NCBI GenBank assembly: GCA_003426165.1 | Contig: QUAH01000005.1 | Coordinates: 158,050-222,049, forward strand | Direction of reading: 5' to 3' | DNA from: Candidatus Saccharicenans subterraneus | GTDB lineage: Bacteria; Acidobacteriota; Aminicenantia; Aminicenantales; Saccharicenantaceae | Length of the DNA: 64,000 nt | Shown: piece after piece, positions 18,087 through 25,095 of the stretch | How positions within the stretch are numbered: position 1 is the first letter of the stretch | Layout of the letters: each line of letters starts with the position of its first letter | Notes under the pieces: generated by a model | What the model was told of the DNA's origin: nothing | The model's input: only the letters and a program-made list of their open reading frames with translations | The model's database searches: none | Translations under genes and position numbers: made by a program

Positions 18087-19351
18087 GCCGCGCTATAGTC
18101 TCTATCCGTTTCCGATATATTAGTTTACATAATATAACTTATGCGACACCATATATCCTTGTCTCCTATCTCCTTTATAATCAATTTTTTACCAGCCTGT
18201 TAAATCTGTGGATATCTCTTCTGCCGGGTTTTTGGGCAACTGTGAAAATCTCGGTTCTTCTCATCATAGATGGTCGACTAAATATGTGGAATTATTCTTT
18301 TATTCAAGCTCTTTTATGAGCCAACTTTTTTTAATATTAGCGTTATAAAATTCGTATTAATGTGGGCTAATTTATCAAGTTTTCTTAGGCTTAATAAGCC
18401 AGATGGCTCCGAGTATATTTTTAAGAAAATTTTTTTCTTGGCCGGGAGGCCAATTAATAATGGTCTTATTGTCTTATATATTGGCCAAGATCCTCTTAAT
18501 TTTATAATTTTTTAGCTCCGGCAGTTATGTAATATGTCCAACCTGTCATTGACCACATTGGCGCTAATGGACGTACTCCGATCTTAGTCAACCCTAGTTT
18601 GGTCTAGCTTCCAGGATGCTGGCGTCACATATCCCGGAATCGGGCATAAATCCTACAAGATATAGCTTTTTAGTTACATGTATAGGAATCTGATCATAAA
18701 TGACTGGAACAACTGATTTATTCCAGAATGCCTTAGATTAAGATTAAGAAGGGTCATTATTTATCAGCGGCCAAGCTCCCCTGCCAATAACAGAATTAAA
18801 TAAAAAACCAGCCATAAAAGAGATGTATTTCATGATAATAAAAGCCTGAGCGAAATCATGATGCCAAAACCATCTAAATTATTTAATAACAATAGGTTAG
18901 CCGGAATAATTCTATATATTATTCAAAATCAATAATATACACACAAACCGGTCCTTTTGAGCTCAGGCTAACTAAATAAGAGGGTTAAGAAATCCTTTCC
19001 GCTATATTTCTCTCCCTCCATATGCTAACACTGCCGGCTACCGGTTAATCTAATCATATCATAGAACCCCACGGGGCTCCGGTAGCCAGGGACCGAATGA
19101 ACATAGAGCCAGTTGAAATCCTCTCTAATCCTCGAGTCTATTACTGATACCCCCGCAGTTCTTTGCGACCGACCATTGCCGGCTGAGTGCCCCCAGCACA
19201 ATAGCCATCTGCTATCATCATCATCCCCTATCCACTTCCTTGGTTTCACCCTTTAGCCTCTCGAATAGAGTATTAACTATAACTCTCAGCGGTTACCCAG
19301 TTAAAATTATTTGCCTCCTAATGTGGTCGGTATACTCTTAAGTTCTATAAC
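18087..19351. other. AT-rich stretch without a recognisable gene
   Basis: About 1.27 kb downstream of parB is visibly richer in A and T than the flanks, with stop codons in all frames. The longest minus-strand frame (19025-19249, 74 codons) contains GYRSPVGFYDM, faintly like the PVG/GLYDM region of formylglycine-generating-enzyme-type (SUMF1) domains, so it may be a decayed gene fragment. DnaA-box-like sequences (TGTGGATAT near 18207, ATATACACA near 18935) are each one mismatch off, no more than expected by chance. The region looks like degraded accessory DNA next to the IS remnant. Confidence 0.5.
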
Positions 19352-19645
19352 TTCCCGGAGGCAAACAAACGACGCCTCTCATCCATTAACATGCTGGAAA
19401 GGACCAACGGGGAGATAAGGAAGAGGAGCCGGGCGGTGGGAGTGTTTCCTCGGGTGGGCTCATACCTCAGGCTGATCGCCCCGCACCTCATAGAACATAC
19501 TGAAAACCGGGCCAACAAGTAGGCCTATACATCGGGCCAGAGCAGTTCAGTCAGGTATTAGAAAGTTCATTGGCTCAGAACGCAAACTGAGGCTTAAAAT
19601 GGAGAGAGCACGATGGCCAAATCGCGAACAAAACTTGACATGGCC
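19352..19645 (+). pseudogene. IS256-family transposase C-terminal remnant with terminal repeat (copy A)
   Basis: From 19352 one frame reads FPEANKRRLSSINMLERTNG and continues through EIRKRSRAVGVFPRVGSYLR to a stop at 19520, matching the C-terminal signature of IS256 (mutator-type) transposases. The last codons continue in another frame as YIGPEQFSQVLESSLAQNAN and stop at 19588, so a frameshift has broken the gene. The 55 bases after the stop (19591-19645), containing TGGCCAAATCGCGAAC and ACTTGACATGGCC, recur at 23503-23562 and 63874-63928 and are the likely IS terminal inverted repeat. The upstream part of the transposase is missing. Confidence 0.8.
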
Positions 19646-19767
19646 ACTTCAAACAAAAGGAGGCGAATCGGATGAATAGTTCATCATATGGGACAAAGCA
19701 AGCCACTCTGATGGGAAAAAGGTGCGCGACAATATATCTCTTAAAAAGGAAACAGTAAGTGAATTAC

Positions 19768-20898
19768 TTATCTGTTATATAAAAGTTTATATTTTAATAA
19801 TTTTGGATAATCTTCTTTATGTATTACCATAGCGTAAAAATGATCATCCTTATCGACAAGAGTCTGGTATACATATTCTCCTTTATTAAGCTCTGCTATT
19901 TTATCTAACAACTTATATCTTGTGATCAGGTTCAATTGCACATCATAAATATCAAAATAAAAAATACTTTCCTCGGGATTTAAGAATGGGACAATAATTT
20001 TATTATCATTTTTAATGTTTACATCAAGGAGAATCCAACTTACATCAGGAGGATAAGTTATAATACTTGTTCCGAAATTATCAACTTTATATTCCACATT
20101 TTGATAAGTATTAAAATCAACTTTACCCATCACATCATTTATTATATCCCCTTTAATATTATATTTAATAAGACGGTAGGGATAACCCTGTGAATAAATA
20201 AATTCACTCTTACTTATACCAACTATTTTTGCAAAACTTACATCACCGTAATAATAGCGCCACGGTTCAGGCATAGGGAGCTGGCTTATCTGCTTCAGGA
20301 TACCAACTGCAGGCTCAATAAAGATTCCAAACTCGGCATCAATTTTCCCGAGCGAGCGGGAAACATGAATTGGCTTATGGTTTTCTTTTAGAATGATACT
20401 CGAAAGATAATAGGTCTTATTCAATAACTCAATATCGTTATACCAGGCCGACGTTTTCGCCGAATACAAAAATTTCCCATCCTGGTCATAAACATTTATT
20501 CTCCGCTGTGGATTATCTATCACATAGATATTCCCATCAGACAGGATTTTTATTTTGACTGCATCACCCGATAGTTCGCCCGGCCCTTGCCCCCGTCTCG
20601 CAAAGCTAAACAAGAAACTTCCTTCTTTGGAAAAACACAGAATCCTACTGTTACCCGAATCCAATATATAGATCTGCCCATTCCCGCCCACTGCAAATGT
20701 TGGGAGCTTATAAAAATCTTCGTTTGGCTTATCTGAGCCGATTTTTAATACAAATTCAGCCCTGATTTGATATTCTTTTGGCTTACTATCATCAGGAGTA
20801 AGAACAATTGGCGTACTTGCCAGAGCACATTTGTTAAGTTGTTCCCCCAATAGAATAAATAAAAATAAGCATAGATAGATAAACCTTTTTTTCCACAC
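19768..20898 (-). CDS. Secreted six-bladed beta-propeller (NHL-like) protein
   Basis: A 376-residue protein with a signal peptide (residues 1-28) and repeated propeller strands such as GGNGQIYILDSGNSRIL, LSDGNIYVIDNPQRRI and the RRGQGPGEL element, typical of the 6-bladed beta-propeller group seen beside small exported peptides in Bacteroidota and related bacteria. It has no catalytic motif; propellers of this type are presumed binding or scaffolding proteins. Start GTG at 20898 with GAGGTG upstream. Last gene of the AT-rich four-gene operon, 92 bp after the cysteine-rich peptide gene. Its role with that peptide is inferred from position only. Confidence 0.75.
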   Translation of the reverse strand: MWKKRFIYLCLFLFILLGEQLNKCALASTPIVLTPDDSKPKEYQIRAEFVLKIGSDKPNEDFYKLPTFAVGGNGQIYILDSGNSRILCFSKEGSFLFSFARRGQGPGELSGDAVKIKILSDGNIYVIDNPQRRINVYDQDGKFLYSAKTSAWYNDIELLNKTYYLSSIILKENHKPIHVSRSLGKIDAEFGIFIEPAVGILKQISQLPMPEPWRYYYGDVSFAKIVGISKSEFIYSQGYPYRLIKYNIKGDIINDVMGKVDFNTYQNVEYKVDNFGTSIITYPPDVSWILLDVNIKNDNKIIVPFLNPEESIFYFDIYDVQLNLITRYKLLDKIAELNKGEYVYQTLVDKDDHFYAMVIHKEDYPKLLKYKLLYNR

Positions 20899-20990
20899 CG
20901 CAACACCTCTTTCAAACTTTGATGAATGATGTCAGATATGCGCTTTTTCTTTCATCTATCCTCAAAAAATAATGTTATCTCTCATAGAAA

Positions 20991-21221
20991 TTAATATTGT
21001 TTGTGTACACAGCAAAGCCAGTGACCAAGGCTGCATGGATTCGCATTGCAAAAACACCCTCCGGGGCCATCATACATTGTACACCCGACGTTTGGCTTGC
21101 AATAATAACATGCTTCCCAGCAATGGCAGCTGTTCGGAATAACCTGGGCTAATAAAAACCCGACTGTCAATATCAGGCTGCATGCAAGTAAAAATAATAC
21201 CAACACTTTCCCCTTTTGCAT
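20991..21221 (-). CDS. Small exported cysteine-rich peptide (ten Cys in mature part)
   Basis: A 76-residue peptide with a positively charged N-terminus and a strong hydrophobic signal (residues 4-26, ending LLAQ). The mature 50 residues hold ten cysteines at 32, 34, 38, 41, 47, 56, 58, 63, 70 and 71, with glycines and aromatics between them (SCHCWEACYYC, GPGGCFC, LCC). Even cysteine number and export suggest up to five disulfides or a metal/redox role. AGGAGG six bases before the ATG makes it a well-supported gene despite its size. It sits between a MauE-redoxin fusion and a beta-propeller gene. It resembles Bacteroidota NVEALA-type peptides only in size, signal and context; no family is assigned. 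Confidence 0.75.
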   Translation of the reverse strand: MQKGKVLVLFLLACSLILTVGFLLAQVIPNSCHCWEACYYCKPNVGCTMYDGPGGCFCNANPCSLGHWLCCVHKQY

Positions 21222-21302
21222 TTTATCCTCCTAATAAAGAGCTATATTTAATGAATTTAAATTTTGGGCAACTATCTCAAGCAAGATAACCACCTCCTTT
21301 CT

Positions 21303-22382
21303 TTATTTTAGATAACTTAACAAGACTTTTTCATATTCATCCCGGAAGTTTTTTATATTGAAGCTTATTGGATCTACCCTTAATATTTTACCTTCTGGAG
21401 AAACGAGTAATATGAGGCTCTTATATCTTGATAATATATTAGAGCCTAACAATACGGGGTCCTCTACGAATGGGTATGTAATTCCATATTCGTTCCTAAA
21501 ATTATAAATCGCTGTTTTACTGATTTTCGGGACTATGGCACAGAAGTAAGCTTTTCCTCCATACTTAAAATTAAGATATTCAAGATAAGCCGACTCTTGA
21601 GCACAACTTCCACACTCCAATGTGTGGAGAGTTAATAATACAATAATATTAATATCAGGATGTCTTGGAAATTCAATATTAGAAGAGATAGACTTTATGT
21701 CAGATCCTATTAAAGAGACAGCATCTGGCTTGTTTAGTTCTTTAATAATTTTATCCCTTTCTCCTGATACAACCGATATATACTTGGCTTCGTAAGAACG
21801 CTTCCCCATAAACGTTAATAAACAGAGAATGAGATACACGGCAATAAATATCGACAGTGGGAAAATGGCTTGGCTCAAAAAAGAATATTGAGCTTTTTTA
21901 TTAGAATAAAATCGCTTATCTAAATATATAGAAGCCGATAGTGCCATAAGCAGGTAGTTGATCGTTAACAAGACAAAAGGATTGGCCTGCTTATAGAAGA
22001 CCAATTCAGATAAGAATCCGCAGGTTTGACAATTTCCTTTCCAAGCATTTAGAAGATTCGAGACTACAAAAACGACCAATATTATTGATATAGTCAAACT
22101 TACGTACCTTGACAGATAACCGGATATTAATAATGCACCAAGAATCAATTGTGCCCAGGGAAGTGTTGAGATCACAAGACGGCCAAATGAATTTGATAGA
22201 AAATTATAGGAATTAATTATTTTTCTAAATAAATCAGGATTCATTATGTTATGCAGGGCAGAATAAATAAATACGATTCCGACTACAAGCCGAAATATAT
22301 AGAACAAAATCAAATCTTTTTTGTCTTGAATCAAGTTGAAATTCGGCTTCGCTACGAGCCTTTTCGAGTGCCCTTTGCCCAT
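21303..22382 (-). CDS. MauE/DoxX-like membrane protein fused to a thioredoxin-like (redoxin) domain
   Basis: A 359-residue protein. The N-terminal 195 residues form several membrane segments in a MauE/DoxX-like arrangement (RLVVGIVFIYSALHNIMNPD at the first), with a C118-Q-T-C121 pair at a membrane boundary. After the last membrane helix (about 172-192) comes an extracytoplasmic redoxin-like domain with C257-G-S-C260 in TLECGSCAQE. MauE proteins are needed for disulfide formation in methylamine dehydrogenase. Here two CxxC pairs suggest electron relay across the membrane to an external thiol substrate. The obvious candidate is the ten-cysteine peptide encoded 81 bp downstream (inference). AAGGGG precedes the ATG. 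Confidence 0.8.
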   Translation of the reverse strand: MGKGHSKRLVAKPNFNLIQDKKDLILFYIFRLVVGIVFIYSALHNIMNPDLFRKIINSYNFLSNSFGRLVISTLPWAQLILGALLISGYLSRYVSLTISIILVVFVVSNLLNAWKGNCQTCGFLSELVFYKQANPFVLLTINYLLMALSASIYLDKRFYSNKKAQYSFLSQAIFPLSIFIAVYLILCLLTFMGKRSYEAKYISVVSGERDKIIKELNKPDAVSLIGSDIKSISSNIEFPRHPDINIIVLLTLHTLECGSCAQESAYLEYLNFKYGGKAYFCAIVPKISKTAIYNFRNEYGITYPFVEDPVLLGSNILSRYKSLILLVSPEGKILRVDPISFNIKNFRDEYEKVLLSYLK

Positions 22383-22456
22383 TTTTCCCCTTTTGTTGTT
22401 TATTAAATATTAGGAATAAAAACAGTTCTTGTTTTTTTTTATTTTTGTCTTTTTTA

Positions 22457-22984
22457 CTATTTATTCGTCTTTTTTGCCCTCAATAACAGGCAAAGCTGAG
22501 ATACATCTCTACCAAGAGCTTCTGCAAGCTTGATGTTATTAGAAAGGTAGAAATAGGATTTCTTCCTTAAAACACATGTTTCTGGATTAAGATTACAATT
22601 CCTGAACTTCTTGGGCGTACACCCAAAATGTTTCTTGAATTGCTTTATAAAATTTGAAACATCATCAAAGCCACACCAGAAAAGCACATCAGTTTCTGAA
22701 AGTTTTTGGTCTGATCTGAGCAGAAAGCCAGCTTCATAAAGTCTCTTAATAATCAGGAATTTTTTAACCGGAATCCCAACTTCTTGCTTGAATATTGTCT
22801 CGGCTCGTGACGCGCTCAAATTGGCTGCCCGGAAAACCATTTCATGGAGGGAAACATTTTTGGCGTAATTCGCGTCAACATAACCAATGATTTTCCATAC
22901 CCTCGCCGAAAATAATACCTTTCCATGCATAAGAAAACTAACCCTTTGCTTTCCCCAAAAATAAATTATTTTGGCGTCCCGCAA
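22457..22984 (-). CDS. AraC-type helix-turn-helix transcription regulator
   Basis: A protein of up to 175 residues with a C-terminal AraC/XylS DNA-binding domain: two HTH segments, VSLHEMVFRAANLSASRAET and ETDVLFWCGFDDVSNFIKQF, then FGCTPKKFR. There is little sequence before the HTH, so no classical sensor domain. Start uncertain: TTG at 22984, or ATG at 22930 (with AAAGGG some 11 bases upstream), the latter favoured if the promoter-like TTGACT at 22986-22991 is used. First gene of the AT-rich operon, probably its local regulator. Base composition matches its island neighbours, not the GC-rich flanks. Confidence 0.75.
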   Translation of the reverse strand: MRDAKIIYFWGKQRVSFLMHGKVLFSARVWKIIGYVDANYAKNVSLHEMVFRAANLSASRAETIFKQEVGIPVKKFLIIKRLYEAGFLLRSDQKLSETDVLFWCGFDDVSNFIKQFKKHFGCTPKKFRNCNLNPETCVLRKKSYFYLSNNIKLAEALGRDVSQLCLLLRAKKTNK

Positions 22985-22991
22985 AAGTCAA
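22963..22991 (-). promoter_or_regulatory. Possible promoter of the cysteine-rich peptide operon
   Basis: TTGACT (22991-22986) and TAATTT (22968-22963) are spaced by 17 bp on the minus strand. The -35 is near consensus and the -10 is weak. If real, transcription begins inside the longest reading of the AraC-type gene, supporting the ATG at 22930. Confidence 0.3.
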
Positions 22992-23140
22992 GTCTCTTTT
23001 TCTTTCCGGTTAAGACATAGTATCCAGCCTTAGGGGTCTTTATGGAAGCGGCGTGGTGGCAGTCCGGTGATAGGGGTTGGGGTAGAGGAAGCGGGGAGAT
23101 TTATAAGGTTGGTACTTGAAAAAGCGGGGCTTCCTCCCTT

Positions 23141-23161
23141 AAAAGTTTTGTTAAAACTTTT
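23141..23161. repeat. Perfect AT hairpin before the IS481-like gene
   Basis: AAAAGTTTT and AAAACTTTT form a perfect 9-bp inverted repeat around GTT, 28 bp before the ATG of the broken transposase and just ahead of its AAAGGAGG. It may limit read-in transcription or be part of the element end. Confidence 0.45.
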
Positions 23162-23188
23162 AATGGAAAGGAGGAAACCCACCCACCA

Positions 23189-23502
23189 ATGACGAGTAAT
23201 ATATATCCTACTTACCAGGAGATTGGCAAGAGTGCGCCGGTACTGGTCAGGAAGTTCGTGGTCAAGGCCTATGAGGAGAGGGGGAATATCTCTGAGGTAG
23301 CCAGGCTGTTTAGGACCACCAGGAAGAGGGTCCGGAAGGTGCTGAGGAGGTGGAAGGAAGGCGGGGAGGAATGGCTTAAGGATCTGTCCCGGAGGCCAAA
23401 CGCTCACCGCGGAGGACCTCAGCGGCCGTGGAGGCGATGATAGTGTCCGAGAGGAAGAAGATCGGCTACGGCCGGCATCATAATACCTATGCTGCCAACT
23501 AA
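23189..23502 (+). pseudogene. Broken IS481-like transposase N-terminus fused to an IS256 tail
   Basis: From ATG 23189 (AAAGGAGG upstream) the frame encodes a helix-turn-helix, KAYEERGNISEVARLFRTTR, then RRWKEGGEEWLKDLSRRP, as in IS481/DDE-type transposases. Near 23400 the frame shifts: the original runs out at 23440, while the continuation RSPRRTSAAVEAMIVSERKK and IGYGRH appears in another frame. After GRH the sequence becomes TYAAN and stops at 23502, which is the end of the IS256 transposase instead of IS481. The catalytic DDE domain is absent, so the gene is dead. Confidence 0.75.
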
Positions 23503-23562
23503 GGCTTAAATTAAAATGGAGAGATCACGATGGCCAAATCGCGAACGAAACTTAACCTGGCC
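23503..23562 (+). mobile_element. IS256-family terminal repeat (copy B)
   Basis: This is the same terminal sequence as at 19591-19645: GGCTTAAA, AATGGAGAGATCACGATGG, AAATCGCGAACGAAACTTAA, ending CTGGCC, with a small TTAAA duplication. It directly follows the transposase stop codon, as in copies A and C. Same orientation as copy A, so the two ends bracket the AT-rich operon as direct repeats. Confidence 0.75.
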
Positions 23563-23723
23563 GAGGAGACTAAAAAACTATATACCTTTTGCCCTGAAAA
23601 AAGGGGAAATTGTGTCTGGCCAGCGGCCCAAAATGGAATGCGGGGGCCAAAAATCAGCCAGGCAAACTAACCCGGTCATATAAAACTGGACCTTTTCGAC
23701 ACAATAGCCCGGCTGGCTCACGC

Positions 23724-25004
23724 CTACAGGCCCTTGCTCATGGCATCCAGGAAGTCACTGTTGGTCTTGGTCTTGGAGAGTTTTTCCAGCAACAGTTCCA
23801 TGGCTTCCACTTCGTTAAGCTGGCTGAGAATCTTGCGCAGAATCCAGACGCGGTTCAGGTCCTTGTCTCCGATCAGCAGCTCTTCCTTTCTGGTTCCGGA
23901 ACGGCTGATATCAATGGCCGGGAAGATTCTCTTGTCAACCAGGCGACGGTCAAGGTTTATCTCCATGTTGCCCGTGCCCTTGAACTCTTCGAAAATGACA
24001 TCATCCATGCGGCTTCCGGTATCCACCAGGGCCGTGGCCACTATGGTCAGGCTGCCGCCTTCTTCGATCTTTCGGGCCGAGCCGAAGAATTTCTTGGGCT
24101 TGTTCAGGGCATTGGCATCGATACCGCCTGAAAGTACCTTGCCCGAGGGCGGGACAATGGCGTTATGGGCCCTGGCCAGCCTGGTGATGGAATCGAGCAG
24201 GATGACCACGTCGCGCTTTAATTCGACCAGCCTCTTGGCCTTTTCCAGGACGATGTTGGCCACCTGGACGTTTCGGGTTGGCGGCTCGTCGAAGGTCGAG
24301 GCCACCACCTCGCCGTTAACGCTTCTTTTGAAATCGGTAACTTCTTCCGGCCTTTCTGCCACCAGCAATACTATCAGGAATATCTCGGGATGGTTCTTTT
24401 CGATGGACTTGGCAATGGTCTTGAGCAGGGTGGTCTTGCCGGCCCGGGGCGGGGAAACGATCAGGCCCCTCTGCCCCTTCCCTATCGGGGTCAGCAGCTC
24501 CATGACCCTGGCATTCATATTCTTCGGGTTTCCGTCCTGGAGCTTTATGAGTTCAAAGGGATAAACCGGGGTCAGCTGTTCGAACTGGACGTTTCGCCTG
24601 GCTTCCAGGACCACGTCGGGATGCAGGAAATTTATGGCTTCTATCTTGATCAGGGCAAAATATTTTTCTCCGTTCTTGGGGGGTCTGACCACGCCAGAAA
24701 TGGTGTCTCCGGTCCGGAGCTGGAACTTGCGGATCTGGGAGGGCGACACATATATATCGTCCGGGCTGGGCAGATAGCTGAACTCCGGGGCCCGCAGGAA
24801 GCCAAACCCGTCTTCCAGGCATTCCAGGACGCCCTCGGAAAACAGCAGACCCTGCTTCTTGGCCTGGGCCTCCAGGATCTTGAAGATCAGGTGGTGCCGG
24901 CTGGAATTTTCGATGTCCTCTTCTTCCAGCCCGAGGGAGTTGGCAATTTTCTTCAGACCGGACAGTTCCTTTTCTTCCAGGTCGATCAGACTGTATTCTT
25001 TCAT
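23724..25004 (-). CDS. rho: Transcription termination factor Rho
   Basis: A 426-residue Rho hexameric RNA helicase. The N-terminal helical domain and RNA-binding OB fold ([20 protein letters not shown]) are followed by the RecA-type ATPase with Walker [10 protein letters not shown], Walker [11 protein letters not shown] and the R-loop/Q-loop region. Length is normal. It ends transcription at C-rich unstructured RNA. It begins with ATG at 25004. It lies immediately beyond the IS-bracketed island, 161 bp from copy B, and its GC-rich sequence marks the return to core chromosome. Confidence 0.97.
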   Translation of the reverse strand: MKEYSLIDLEEKELSGLKKIANSLGLEEEDIENSSRHHLIFKILEAQAKKQGLLFSEGVLECLEDGFGFLRAPEFSYLPSPDDIYVSPSQIRKFQLRTGDTISGVVRPPKNGEKYFALIKIEAINFLHPDVVLEARRNVQFEQLTPVYPFELIKLQDGNPKNMNARVMELLTPIGKGQRGLIVSPPRAGKTTLLKTIAKSIEKNHPEIFLIVLLVAERPEEVTDFKRSVNGEVVASTFDEPPTRNVQVANIVLEKAKRLVELKRDVVILLDSITRLARAHNAIVPPSGKVLSGGIDANALNKPKKFFGSARKIEEGGSLTIVATALVDTGSRMDDVIFEEFKGTGNMEINLDRRLVDKRIFPAIDISRSGTRKEELLIGDKDLNRVWILRKILSQLNEVEAMELLLEKLSKTKTNSDFLDAMSKGL

Positions 25005-25095
25005 CGCTCCTACCTCACATATAAATTTTTCGATTCAATTCATCTTGAATCTATTTCGAGGAAAAAATCGAAAATGGTTTTCAGTTAACCTTTCC

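Noticed and set aside
18087..18960. Replication origin (oriC) near parAB
   Set aside because: Only two one-mismatch DnaA-box-like sequences were found in an AT-rich region, about what chance gives, and no dnaA, dnaN, rsmG or mnmG gene is nearby.
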